Numbered from the stretch's first letter, positions 15,293-24,033 are shown. The stretch: DNA of 34,059 bases from an uncultured Collinsella sp. (GCA_934654765.1 CAKUGX010000008.1:1-34059); one strand, 5' to 3'. Translations and numbers: made by a program. The notes: generated from the letters alone by a model not told the origin.

Positions 15293-18175
15293 CTAAATAA
15301 ACACGTCAACGAGGATGGGCATAAGGTTGAGCAGGCCAAACACCAGCGCCACGCCCCATCCGAGCTTAAAGCAGCTGCGCCAGGTGCTGCGCGCGAAGGT
15401 GTTATCAATCAGCACCTCGACAAAATACGTCGCAGCCATCACGACCAGGGCGACGACCCAGCTCACGGGGTTGTCCCAAACAAAGAACATGCCCACCCAC
15501 ATCAAAAACAGCACGGTCTCGCACCAGTGCATAAGGGTCATCTTGGCCAGCGTGCTGCCGCTCATCTCGGTGGCGACGCCCTGGACAATCTCCTGATGCG
15601 CGTGATGCGAGTACGAAAGATCGAACGGCGACTTGCGCAGCTTGATGGTAAGCACCGCGAGCAGCGCGAGGAAAATGGGCGCGCTGTACACGATGATAGG
15701 CGCCGACTGCCCGGTCACGGCGATGGAATCAAAGCTGTCGGTGGCAAGGTAGAGGCCCACGCTCATCAGCAGAACGGCGGGCTCGTAGCTCATAACCTGC
15801 AGCAGCTCGCGATCGGCACCAACCTGGGCAAACGGGCTTTGCGTCGAGGCGGACGCCAACACCACAAAGATCGCGGCGAGCGTCACCATAAAAGCGCACA
15901 GCAGCGTGTTGGAGCCCGACACAAAGATGCCGCCGCCTACCACGGTAAAGATGAGCGCGCACGCCATATAGGTATCGTCCATGGTGTTTACGCTGGCAGG
16001 GGCCTTGCGCAGCAGCTTGGCAACGTCGTAGAAGGGCTGCAGCAGGCGCGGGCCCACGCGGCCCTGCATGCGAGCCGAAAGTTTGCGGTCAACGCCGTCG
16101 ATCAGGCCGCCCACAAGCGGCGCCAGCAGGGCAAACGCCACGGTGCCAATAAATATGCCCACGACACCCGAACCTTCAAAATACTTGCCGCGCAACACCG
16201 AGGGCGCGCTCATGGCAAGCCGCTCGGGCCCAATCCACGCGCAACACAGCAGCGCAAACAAGATAATGCTGCAGCACACGACGCTACCCGCGGGGCCAAT
16301 ACGCTTCTCGCCAAGGGCGTCCACCGAGTACCAATTGCGCTTTTCGGCCTTCACCTCGCGTCCCATCGAGCCGCGGAAATGGCGGTAATTGTCGGTTCCC
16401 ACGCCCGAAAGATATACGTTTACGTGCGGTTTGTTGCTCACGCGGAATGAAGTCAGCAGCACCACGGCGATAAACGCCACGATAACCACCATCAGATACA
16501 TGGCATCCTTGCCAATAACGTACGGCACGCGGCCAAACACCATGGCCAAGTAAGGCGACACCAGACCGCTCGAGATAACCGGGAACGCCACGCAGCACAG
16601 AATCAGCAGGGCGGCGATGGTGTTGAGCGCCATCCATTCGGTCTTATGGACATTGACCTCAACGTTTTGAGCCGTGGGGTCGACGCCCGAAAGCTTGGCG
16701 AGCCACTTACCCCAGAAGAAGAACGTCGCGGCCGAGCCAAAGGCAAGCACCATGATCATGAGCACGTTGCCGGTCTGCGCGAACGCCACCAGGGCGCCCC
16801 ACTTGGACACGAGCATGCCAAACGGGGCAACGAACATGCCCATAATGCCCAGCATCATCAGGCGCGTCAGGTGCGGCATGCGGCTGAACATACCGTCCAT
16901 GTCCTCGATATTGCGGCTGCCGATATGATGTTCGGCGGTGCCCACGCACAGGAACAGCAGCGACTTTGCCACCGTATGGAACAGGATCAGGAAGATCGCG
17001 GCCCACACGGCCTCGGGCGCGCCGACGCCCAGGCAGGCGCTGATAAGGCCCAAGTTGGAAATGGTGGAGTACGCGAGTACGCGCTTGGCATTGCTCTGCG
17101 AAATGGCCATAAGGGCGGCGAGCAAAAACGTGACGGCGCCCACACTCGTGACCATAAAGCCAGTCACGGGATAGATGGCATAGAGTGGGCTCAGCTTGAC
17201 CATCAGGAACACGCCGGCTTTGACCATGGTTGACGAGTGCAGCAGGGCGCTCGTGGGCGTGGGGGCAACCATGGCACCCAATAGCCAAGTGTGGAACGGC
17301 ATCTGTGCGGCCTTGGTGAGTGCGGCGAGCGACAGCAGAACGACCGGCATCACCAGCAGCGCGGATTGCGCGGTTCCGGCGCCGGAAAGCTCAATCATGC
17401 CCGAGATGGTCAGCGGCATGCCGTTAACGTGCAGGTACATGAGTCCGGCCAAAAACGCGATGCCGCCCAGCATGTTGAGGATGATCTGGGTGAAAGCGTT
17501 TTTTATGGCCTCGGGCGTGCGCGTGTAGCCAATCATGAGGAACGAGCACACGGTGGTGATTTCCCAGCCACAGAACAGCCACTCAAGGTTGTCGCTTGTC
17601 ACGATGACGAACATGGCCGAGAGGAACAGGAACATGAGCGCCAGGAACTGCGGGCGACGGTCGGGCGCGGTCTGCCCGCGCAGCGCTGCCTCGTGCTCGT
17701 CGTGGGCCTGGAAGTCCTTCATGTAGCCCAGGGCGTACACGCAGATAAGGCTGCCGACAATGCCGACGGCAAGCACCATGATCACACTCATGTAATCCAG
17801 GTAGAGCGGCGTGGCGGTGACAACCTCGGCCGCGGGCAGCGTCATGGCAGCGAAGGCAACCGAACCCACCAGCTGCACCACGCCAAGCACCGTGGTGAGC
17901 GTGCTCTTATATTTGCGCGCGTTGTACAGGATGACGGTGCACAGGATCACGTCGATGGCAGAGCTGATGATCGAGAGCACATGCGAGGTGCCCGGCGCGA
18001 TCTCGAAGCTCTGCGGGCCCGTGCCAAAAAACATGACGGCGACTACAACCGTCACCGCCATGATGATGCCGGAGCCTATAAGCCCCACCGAATCGCGGGC
18101 GCGGTCGCCGCGTGCGAGCAACATGCCTAGCGCCGGTACCAGCGGAAACAGGGTAAGGAAATACAGTAGCGTCAT
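15293..18175 (-). CDS. echAB: EchA-EchB fusion: NuoL-like ion-pump plus NuoH-like membrane subunit
   Basis: A 960-residue, almost entirely hydrophobic protein. Residues 1 to about 610 are a NuoL/MrpA-type antiporter subunit (GWEITTVCSFLMIGY near 205; LHSSTMVKAGVFLMVK near 310). Residues about 655-960 are a NuoH/EchB subunit (ARMQGRVGPRLLQPFYD near 700; ADRELLQVMSYEP near 790). The joining segment (about 610-655) has a polar stretch and a further TM helix. No stop or frameshift separates the halves. In the known six-gene ech order A-B-C-D-E-F these are two genes, so this is a true fusion by the sequence given. It is the first gene of the operon. GGGGGAG precedes the ATG. An AT-rich tract (18208-18221, with TATAAC on the minus strand) is a weak promoter candidate. 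Confidence 0.92.
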   Translation of the reverse strand: MTLLYFLTLFPLVPALGMLLARGDRARDSVGLIGSGIIMAVTVVVAVMFFGTGPQSFEIAPGTSHVLSIISSAIDVILCTVILYNARKYKSTLTTVLGVVQLVGSVAFAAMTLPAAEVVTATPLYLDYMSVIMVLAVGIVGSLICVYALGYMKDFQAHDEHEAALRGQTAPDRRPQFLALMFLFLSAMFVIVTSDNLEWLFCGWEITTVCSFLMIGYTRTPEAIKNAFTQIILNMLGGIAFLAGLMYLHVNGMPLTISGMIELSGAGTAQSALLVMPVVLLSLAALTKAAQMPFHTWLLGAMVAPTPTSALLHSSTMVKAGVFLMVKLSPLYAIYPVTGFMVTSVGAVTFLLAALMAISQSNAKRVLAYSTISNLGLISACLGVGAPEAVWAAIFLILFHTVAKSLLFLCVGTAEHHIGSRNIEDMDGMFSRMPHLTRLMMLGIMGMFVAPFGMLVSKWGALVAFAQTGNVLMIMVLAFGSAATFFFWGKWLAKLSGVDPTAQNVEVNVHKTEWMALNTIAALLILCCVAFPVISSGLVSPYLAMVFGRVPYVIGKDAMYLMVVIVAFIAVVLLTSFRVSNKPHVNVYLSGVGTDNYRHFRGSMGREVKAEKRNWYSVDALGEKRIGPAGSVVCCSIILFALLCCAWIGPERLAMSAPSVLRGKYFEGSGVVGIFIGTVAFALLAPLVGGLIDGVDRKLSARMQGRVGPRLLQPFYDVAKLLRKAPASVNTMDDTYMACALIFTVVGGGIFVSGSNTLLCAFMVTLAAIFVVLASASTQSPFAQVGADRELLQVMSYEPAVLLMSVGLYLATDSFDSIAVTGQSAPIIVYSAPIFLALLAVLTIKLRKSPFDLSYSHHAHQEIVQGVATEMSGSTLAKMTLMHWCETVLFLMWVGMFFVWDNPVSWVVALVVMAATYFVEVLIDNTFARSTWRSCFKLGWGVALVFGLLNLMPILVDVFI

Positions 18176-18426
18176 ACCATCACTCCCCCATGCAAAAACG
18201 CTGCAATTGTTTAACGTTATAGCTCAGTTGAGGAGTAGCGGCGGCGGGTTTTCGGTCAACTGGGGAGTTTTAGGCGTACGGGGTAAGGAGTCTGTCCGCT
18301 TTGGAGCAGAGAGGCGACGCTCCCCCTATCGCGGCGGCGGGCGCACGGGCCACTGCGCGCGGTTTATTAACCACTTTGGAGGATGTTCCAGTAGGCTCAC
18401 GACGGTCCAAAAAGTTGGCGCGGCAA

Positions 18427-18450
18427 GAAAAATGCGCCCCTGTGGGCGCA
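18427..18450 (-). terminator. Intrinsic terminator after the orphan HTH gene
   Basis: On the minus strand, TGCGCCC pairs with GGGCGCA across a short ACAG loop and is followed at once by TTTTTC. It lies 12 bp past the HTH gene stop codon. Confidence 0.8.
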
Positions 18451-18462
18451 CCATCCCGTTCG

Positions 18463-18867
18463 CTATTCCGCCTTTTTAACGCGCGGCTTGCGACCGCGCG
18501 GCTTATCGACCAGCGCGGACTCACCGCTCTCGCGATACTGGCGGCACCAAGCCTTGACCGAAGACTCGCTGGGAATCTTGTGCTTGATCATGGCCTCGCG
18601 AACCGTTAAGCCGTTTTCCAAGCGGTCTTTGACCACGGCGAGCTTAACTTCGTACGAATAGGTGTGATGATGCGAACCGGCGTTGAGAACGGCGTCGGCA
18701 CCGCCCACGGCATACGCGCGGGCCCACTGACGAGCCGTGGCCTGGGGAATGCCAAGCTCCGCGGCGAGGGCGCGATGACCGACCCCCTCTTGGAGGATCT
18801 CGACGGCGCGCTGCCTAACCTCGGGCGCATGCGTGCGAGTCCTAGTTGCTTCCGACATACCTGCCAC
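18463..18867 (-). CDS. Orphan double helix-turn-helix protein (IS3/IS630 orfA-like)
   Basis: A 134-residue protein with two HTH units: RALAAELGIPQATARQWARAY (about 32-52) and VREAMIKHKIPSESSVKAWCR (about 88-108), ending in a basic tail KPRGRKPRVKKAE. This is the HTH_28/29 arrangement of transposase OrfA subunits. No DDE catalytic ORF, no terminal inverted repeats and no target duplication are visible around it, and it has its own terminator. It may be a domesticated DNA-binding protein or the last remnant of an IS. GTG at 18867 has AAGG seven bases upstream and is preferred; ATG at 18858 is the alternative. Confidence 0.75.
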   Translation of the reverse strand: MAGMSEATRTRTHAPEVRQRAVEILQEGVGHRALAAELGIPQATARQWARAYAVGGADAVLNAGSHHHTYSYEVKLAVVKDRLENGLTVREAMIKHKIPSESSVKAWCRQYRESGESALVDKPRGRKPRVKKAE

Positions 18868-18908
18868 TTCTTAGCCTTAACCGTTAATCTGCTTTCTTAC
18901 GTGCAAGT

Positions 18909-18937
18909 TAGATAGTAGCATTTTACTGTTTGCTCAA
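18909..18937 (-). promoter_or_regulatory. Candidate promoter of the orphan HTH gene
   Basis: On the minus strand TTGAGC (18932-18937) and TATCTA (18909-18914) are 17 bp apart in an AT-rich tract about 40 bp upstream of the gene. Confidence 0.35.
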
Positions 18938-19191
18938 AGCAGTTAATTAAAATAGACGCGGTGTTATCTGGGCATTTGGCACCAATTTACGACATTTCTT
19001 TATCGATTATTTACGCTGGTAGCTGACTCGCAGCTAATCGTCATTCGCTTGTCAACAAAATTGGCATCTCTTTATGTCCTTTGGCATAGAGGATATAGTT
19101 ATTAACCCCTCCCCCAATAATTTTGAGCGATCGGCAAGGCAGCAGACGTACTTACTCCTCATGATTACCGCGCATTGCCATCCACCGGAGC
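18938..19191. other. AT-rich intergenic stretch without recognisable gene
   Basis: Markedly AT-richer than its surroundings, with stop codons in all frames and no clear repeat or RNA motif. It may hold remnants of mobile DNA linked to the adjacent orfA-like gene, but nothing supports this directly. Confidence 0.5.
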
Positions 19192-19232
19192 AAAACAAAA
19201 AGGGCGGGGCCTGCTGCGCTTGCAGGCCCCGC
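19192..19232 (-). terminator. Intrinsic terminator of the flavin oxidoreductase gene
   Basis: An 11-bp perfect stem (19204-19214 with 19222-19232, GCGGGGCCTGC) is followed on the minus strand by CCCTTTTTGTTTTG. It lies 75-115 bp past the stop codon. Confidence 0.85.
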
Positions 19233-19307
19233 ACCGGTTGACACCCGACGGGACACAGCCGGGCGAGACGGATCCGTGCTACCGTCCCGCCTGGCCGCAA
19301 TGTTCAA

Positions 19308-21338
19308 CTACAGCTCGTTGGCCGCGTGATACGCCGTTCGAATGGCGCTCGCGATGTCGGCGGTACGCTCGCCCGAGCAGTCGCCCACGCAGGCCACAGG
19401 CACCGTCACGCCGTCCAGGTCAAACGCGTTGGCCTTGGAGCCCACGGCCATCACCACGTAATCGCAGGCGATCTTCACCGGCTCCTCGGCGCCGTCCTCG
19501 GCAGTATGCACGGCCTCCACGCCCTCGTCGGTAATGGCGGTCAGGCGGGTCTTCACGTGCTGCTCCACGTTATGCTCGGCAAAGTCGCTCATGATCAGCG
19601 GCAGAATGGTCTCGGACTCGCCCGCGGCAATCTTGTCGAGCATCTCGACGATCGCCACCTCGCAACCGTGCTGCAGCAGGTACTCGGCAGTCTCGGTGCC
19701 TACCAGGCCACCGCCAATGACGGCGACACGGCCGGAGAGTTCCACCTTGCCGGCCAGCACATCCCAGCTCGAGACGACCTTCTCCGAATCGGCGCCCGGA
19801 ACGGGGATGACCACGTCGTGCGCACCCACAGCCACAATCGCGGCGTCGGCGGCGTTGAGGTCCTCGGGGCTAGCGGTGTGGTTGAGCTCAACCTTCACGC
19901 CCAGGCCAGGCAGAATCTTCTCGTAGTACTCGACCGAGCGCATGATCTCGTCCTTGCGCGGAGGCGCGGCAGCCAGCACAATCTGGCCGCCCAGATGATC
20001 GCTCGCCTCGTAGACGGTTACGTCGTAGCCGCGCTTGGCCGCCACGCGCGCGGCCTCCAGGCCGGCGATACCGCCGCCCACCACGGCAATCTTCTTGTCG
20101 CCCTCGCCCGGCTTGATGACGATGGTCGCCTCGTCGCCGTTCTCGGCATTGAGCACGCACGAGATGTACTTGCGGTTTTGAATCGCGTCGACGCAGCCCT
20201 TGTTGCAGTTGAGGCACTCGCGGATGGGCTCGCCGGTCGCGGCCTTCAGCGCAATGTCGGGGTCGCACATGAGCGAACGGCCATAGGCGACGATGTCTGC
20301 CGAGCCGTCTTCCAGGATCTTCTCGCCGGCCTCGACCGAAACCACGCGGCCGACGGTTGCCACCGGCACGGAGACCAGGGCCTTGACGCGCTCGGCCACG
20401 GGCAGCGTCCAGTTGTAGGGCATGGCGCCCATGGGCGGAATGGTGTCGCCCATGTTGCCGGTGTGGTTTGCCTGCGCGACCTGGATCATGTCGATGCCGG
20501 CGCCCTCGAGCAGCTTGGCGAACTCGCAGGCCTCGTCGGGCTGCAGGCCGCCCTTGCCGCGCGGCGTGCCGTCGGGGTTCTCCATGATCACGGGGAGCTT
20601 GTACTCCACCATCAGCTGCGGCGCGGCCTCCTTAATGGCGGCGACAACCTCCAGCGCGTAGCGGACGCGGTTTTCGAACGAGCCGCCGTACTCGTCGGTG
20701 CGCTTGTTGAGGATGGCCGAGCACAGCGAACCCACCAGACGGTCGCCGTGGACCTCGATGGCGTCGATGCCGGCCTGCTGCGCGCGGGCGGCCGAGGCGG
20801 CGATGGCCTCCTTGATCTGGGCGAGCTGCTCGACACTCGCCTCGTTCACAAAGTGCTGCATGTCGTGGTGCAGCTTGGCGTAGGCCTGCTTGCGGATCTC
20901 GTTGGACTCGGCCATCTTGGCGGCAAAGGTCCCCTCGTCACCGGCGGCCTTGGCCTCCTGCGCGGCCTTGGCGGCGGCCATGGAACCCAGGACCATGCGG
21001 CCGACGCCGGGCACGTCGTACTCGGGGTGGAACAGCTGCAGCGCGACCTTGGCGCCGTGCTTGTGGACGGTGTCGGCCAGCGCCTTAAACGTGGGGATCT
21101 GGGCGTCGGTCGCCAGCTTGGGCGTGGGGCTCGCGGTCATGACGGGAGCGACGTCGCCGATGACGATGTAGCTCACGCCGCCACGGGCCAGGCGCTCGTA
21201 AAAAGCCAGGCTGCGCTCGCCGATGGAGCCGTCGCGCTCCTCGTAGCCGGTGGTCAGCGGCGGGAACATAATGCGGTTCTTGAGCTCAAGGGGGCCAACC
21301 GTAATGGGCTGGAGCAGCTTGGATGCAGGTGCGGTCAT
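19308..21338 (-). CDS. NADH:flavin oxidoreductase, OYE/2-enoate reductase family (FMN, 4Fe-4S, FAD)
   Basis: A 676-residue soluble flavoenzyme with the domain order of 2,4-dienoyl-CoA reductase and clostridial enoate reductases. The OYE TIM barrel (about 10-360) contains KRTDEYGGSFENR. A Cys cluster CLNCNKGC plus a later Cys (about 370-390) binds [4Fe-4S]. A FAD Rossmann motif VVGGGIAGLEAA (about 419) and a second NAD(P) Rossmann motif VIGGGLVGTETAE (about 541) follow. ATG at 21338 is chosen because GAGAGGA lies 6 bases upstream; the ATG at 21344 directly abuts that site. It probably reduces an activated C=C bond with NADH. In gut Coriobacteriia such enzymes act on plant phenolics, steroids or bile acids, but the substrate cannot be read from sequence. 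The gene is monocistronic. Confidence 0.88.
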   Translation of the reverse strand: MTAPASKLLQPITVGPLELKNRIMFPPLTTGYEERDGSIGERSLAFYERLARGGVSYIVIGDVAPVMTASPTPKLATDAQIPTFKALADTVHKHGAKVALQLFHPEYDVPGVGRMVLGSMAAAKAAQEAKAAGDEGTFAAKMAESNEIRKQAYAKLHHDMQHFVNEASVEQLAQIKEAIAASAARAQQAGIDAIEVHGDRLVGSLCSAILNKRTDEYGGSFENRVRYALEVVAAIKEAAPQLMVEYKLPVIMENPDGTPRGKGGLQPDEACEFAKLLEGAGIDMIQVAQANHTGNMGDTIPPMGAMPYNWTLPVAERVKALVSVPVATVGRVVSVEAGEKILEDGSADIVAYGRSLMCDPDIALKAATGEPIRECLNCNKGCVDAIQNRKYISCVLNAENGDEATIVIKPGEGDKKIAVVGGGIAGLEAARVAAKRGYDVTVYEASDHLGGQIVLAAAPPRKDEIMRSVEYYEKILPGLGVKVELNHTASPEDLNAADAAIVAVGAHDVVIPVPGADSEKVVSSWDVLAGKVELSGRVAVIGGGLVGTETAEYLLQHGCEVAIVEMLDKIAAGESETILPLIMSDFAEHNVEQHVKTRLTAITDEGVEAVHTAEDGAEEPVKIACDYVVMAVGSKANAFDLDGVTVPVACVGDCSGERTADIASAIRTAYHAANEL

Positions 21339-21390
21339 GGACATTCCTCTCTTGTAGGCGCGGCGGCGATGATGCCACGTAGTTGTCTAA

Positions 21391-21420
21391 AGGATATGGC
21401 ATGGGGGCACAGCGGCACAA
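21391..21420 (-). promoter_or_regulatory. Candidate promoter of the flavin oxidoreductase gene
   Basis: On the minus strand TTGTGC (21415-21420) and TATCCT (21391-21396) are separated by 18 bp, about 50 bp upstream of the start codon. Confidence 0.35.
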
Positions 21421-21475
21421 CGGAAATCGGCAGACAGCAGGTAGCGGCAGGTGGATGGGGCGGGGCGGCCCGTCG

Positions 21476-21777
21476 GTTTGTCTCAATCTGTAACAGCTAG
21501 GCCCACTTTTGGCCTCCACCTGTTACAGATCGAGACAAACCAACCCGGCCCGCTAGAACATCTAAATCTGTAACAGCTACCCGGCAAAATCCGTCCCTCG
21601 TGTCACAGATTCAGATAAACGGAGCCCGGCTGCCGAAAAATCTCGTTCTGTAACATCTATCGACCAAAAACGGCCCCACGTGTTACAGATCAAGACATTC
21701 CCCTCAGCCCATCCTCAACAATCTCAATCCGTAACATCTAGGCCCGCTTTTGACCCCTACCCGTTACAGATTGAGAT
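21476..21777. repeat. Array of four CTGTAACA/TGTTACAG hairpin repeats
   Basis: Four tandem palindromic units lie at 21476-21540, 21559-21618, 21641-21697 and 21721-21777. Each has arms built on TCTCGATCTGTAACA and its reverse complement around a ~25-nt loop containing TAGGCC- or CGGCAAAA-type sequence. Unit 1 has 20-bp arms with one mismatch. Two further units occur at 23578-23717, and units 2-3 are about 90% identical over ~90 bp to units 5-6. The array separates the flavin oxidoreductase promoter from the 3' end of the AlbA-type gene. Confidence 0.85.
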
Positions 21778-21824
21778 TTTGTTTGAGATTTGCCGAGGGA
21801 CTATATCCACGCGTCATCGAAGCC

Positions 21825-21864
21825 ACTGCGACAGAGGTGCGACATTACTGCGACAGAGGTGCGA
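21825..21864. repeat. Exact 18-bp tandem direct repeat
   Basis: ACTGCGACAGAGGTGCGA occurs at 21825-21842 and 21847-21864 (period 22), just downstream of the AlbA-type gene stop codon. Function unknown. Confidence 0.8.
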
Positions 21865-21879
21865 AATAGATCGACCACC

Positions 21880-23321
21880 TTACCTTATCGTGTAGAACTG
21901 TTTTGGGTCGTTATGGGATGAGCCGTGCCATTCGAGCAGCCCGTCTTCCTCAATTAACTTACCAAGCACCCGGCTTGCTGTGCGGCGATTTCTCCCGATG
22001 TGCGCTGCAAGCTCCCTTGCTGTCACCCTTCCGTTCGCAAAGGCCAACCTGACGGCGGCGAGCTCATACTCCCCCAATGAGGCGATCACCTCCGGTGATA
22101 CCTTGTCCTCGAGAGCCTCGCTTCTCCTTACGGTTCTGGCAACGATATTGTTCTCAAGCGTTAGCTGAACCCTTGCCCCATCAGGTTCCGTGTAGACCGG
22201 ATCATTGAGCAGAGAGTTTTGCATCTCGGTATAAATGCGCTTGACGCCCTCGTTTAGCTCCCGAACCCAACCAAATTCAACCAGCGTGTGCGCGATGCGT
22301 GGGTTGCGCGAGTAACGAGTGGTCCTCATGTTGTCGAGCGTCACGATATTGGGAAGCGCGCCTGGACTGATGATTTCCAAACGGTCGTCGAACATCGAGA
22401 CCCGGATGTAGTCGCCGCGGAACGAGTAGTCGCGATGTGTCACCGCGTTGACCAAGCCCTCGAACCAGGCGAACTCAGGATACTCAGGCACGGTCTGGAA
22501 TTTCCCGTCGGGCCCCAGGAACTGAAATTCGCGAAGCATGCTCGAGATGAGTCCGTAGGCGTCTTGGATCACCTTAGGCAGCGGCCCACAGAAGCTTCGT
22601 TCTTTCGTGATGTTGAGACGCTCGCCCGTCTCCATTTTGACGCCGTCGTAGCGCAGGACACGGACTCGCGCCTGTGGCATCATTGCGGACGGATCCAGCG
22701 CGAATAGCAGGGCTCCAGCAACGGTCAGCTTTCCGTCACGCATAAAACGACGACTTCTAAGGACCTGCTCGTCGGAAACTTCGGTTCCAAGAATCCCTTT
22801 GTAGCGATCAAGCACTTCATGGTCCACGTCATCTAGGGAGGAATCCTCAACAAGCTCGTCCTCGAAGATTCTCTGCCCCTTATCGTACTCGAGGGCAAAT
22901 ACCTGTTCGCGGCTGAGCCTCACGCTCTTGTCGTCCTGCCGCAAGAAAACCTCGCCGTCGCTCACGCGAGCAACAGAGTGGTTGGTCGAGGCATTGATGT
23001 CCAAAACGAGAACGAAGTCCTCCTCGCCCGAAGAATTGACCAGGGGATTCGGTCTTTGCGGACAATAGGGGTTGGCGTGCAAGTCGTGAGCGCAGCGCGC
23101 TCGAATTTCTCAATGTCGCGCGCGCCGTTACGCTTGAAGCCCGTTACCTCACCATTATCCTCGATACCGATAACGAGTTTGCCTCCCGCCGAGTTGGCGA
23201 ATGCACTAATATGCTTCGCAATCTCCTTGTCATCCTTGCGGGCGCTCTTTCGATCGAAGTACTGATTCTCCCTGAGAGTGGAAAATAGAATCACATCGTT
23301 TGTCGCGATGGGTTGCTGCAT
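21880..23321 (-). pseudogene. AlbA_2/Schlafen-type ATP-binding transcriptional regulator, disrupted by one frameshift
   Basis: The intact product would be about 480 residues. The first part (from ATG 23321, with AAGGAGG five bases upstream) encodes the AlbA_2 DNA-binding fold: REnxxFDRKSARKDDKEIAKHISAFANSAGG-like, with SAGGKLVIGIEDNGEVTG. Near 23043-23046 the frame shifts by one base: IVRKDRIP continues out of frame, while VNSSGEEDFVLVLDI and the rest continue in another frame to 21880. The second part carries the HATPase_c_4-like region (NAVTHRDYSFRGDYIRVSMF; RLEIISPG) and a C-terminal winged helix (TARELAAHIGRNRRTASRVL). A one-base loss in a C-run (minus strand) explains it. It may be a genuine pseudogene or a sequencing error. 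It is flanked on both sides by hairpin repeat arrays. Confidence 0.85.
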
Positions 23322-23345
23322 TGCCGCCTCCTTACATGGCTCCAT

Positions 23346-23577
23346 AAAGAAGTGTAAGTCAAAGGCATCGTATAGACGGCCCCTACATAGCGGCCCCTTT
23401 ATTGTTTTTAAGACGTCACTGTTTCTAGTTAAGGATCGTTAAGGGTCGTCGCAGCTCCTTCCAATTGGAATCTATCAATCGACAAGTCAATCCATCCAGC
23501 CCGTGATTATCGATAGCCCGTCCGCCTCACATAATAAAAAGAGTCAAGATTCACGCATAAAGGAGAGCAACAACAAA
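23346..23577. promoter_or_regulatory. Upstream region of the AlbA-type gene with tandem GTTAAGGRTC
   Basis: GTTAAGGATC and GTTAAGGGTC are directly adjacent at 23428-23447, about 110 bp upstream of the regulator start. AlbA-type regulators are often autogenous, so this is a candidate operator (inference). The rest of the gap is AT-rich with no gene. Confidence 0.35.
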
Positions 23578-23717
23578 ATCTCAATCTGTAACAGCTACTC
23601 GGCAAAATCCGTCCCTCGTGTTACAGATTTAGACAAACGGGGGCCGGCTGCCGGAAAATCTCGATCTGTAACACCTAGCCGCCCAAATCGGGTCTAGATG
23701 TTACAGATCGAGATTTT
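23578..23717. repeat. Array of two CTGTAACA/TGTTACAG hairpin repeats
   Basis: Unit 5 (23578-23634) and unit 6 (23655-23717) belong to the same family as the array at 21476-21777. Unit 6 has 19-bp perfect arms (AAAATCTCGATCTGTAACA at 23655-23673 with its complement at 23699-23717). Both arrays end in GAGATTTTGTTTGAGA followed shortly by GCCGAG, so the region between them is bounded by direct repeats. Confidence 0.85.
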
Positions 23718-23763
23718 GTTTGAGAGGCCGAGAATTGAACCGAAAACACGGTCCCGGAATAAC

Positions 23764-23793
23764 AAAAAAGCTCGCCGGCTAGGCCGACGAGCT
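23764..23793 (-). terminator. Intrinsic terminator of tRNA-fMet
   Basis: On the minus strand GCTCGTCGGC pairs with GCCGGCGAGC over a 3-nt loop and is followed by TTTTTTG, 10 bp after the tRNA 3' end. Confidence 0.88.
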
Positions 23794-23802
23794 GCAAGTT
23801 CT

Positions 23803-23879
23803 TGGTCGCGGGGGCAGGATTTGAACCTACGACCTCCGGGTTATGAGCCCGGCGAGCTACCAGACTGCTCCACCCCGCA
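23803..23879 (-). tRNA. Initiator tRNA-fMet (CAT)
   Basis: 77 nt with encoded CCA. Anticodon CAT is at 23843-23845. The anticodon stem has the three G-C pairs (GGG/CCC) that define bacterial initiator tRNA, the D arm is GAGC/GCTC, and the T arm contains GGTTCAAATCC. The acceptor stem is G2-C71 to G7-C66 all Watson-Crick. Position 1 is T and 72 is G, so the end pair is a U-G wobble instead of the usual C-A or C-U mismatch. It has its own terminator and is divergent from coaX. Confidence 0.95.
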
Positions 23880-24033
23880 ATGTCTGGGCGCCTCATGTGC
23901 GCAAGAAAGAATATTACGCGGGAGTTCGGTAAACGGCAAGGAAAATCTCGTAGAGCATAATTCCTTCATATTTAAACCCCTCAGACCCTATCACCGTAAA
24001 CGAATCGCAGCCGAGCGCCGTCGACGGCACGTA

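Noticed and set aside
12516..18175. Respiratory complex I or formate hydrogenlyase
   Set aside because: Only six subunit equivalents are present, there is no NuoE/F/G or formate dehydrogenase, and the large subunit keeps all four NiFe cysteines; gene order matches ech.
18205..18225. Rex (redox) operator upstream of the ech operon
   Set aside because: The AT-rich TTGTTTAACGTTATA tract resembles only half a Rex site; the second half is too diverged.
18427..18910. Complete insertion sequence around the HTH gene
   Set aside because: No catalytic transposase, terminal inverted repeats or target-site duplication are seen.
21476..21777. Hairpin array as a CRISPR array
   Set aside because: Units are palindromes with diverged sequence and uneven spacing; there is no constant repeat with unique equal-length spacers and no cas gene.
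23035..23055. Programmed ribosomal frameshift in the AlbA-type gene
   Set aside because: No slippery heptamer with a downstream structure is visible; a simple one-base indel in a G-run explains it better.
23700..23880. Integrative-element attachment site in tRNA-fMet
   Set aside because: No second copy of the tRNA 3' end and no integrase gene were found in the window.
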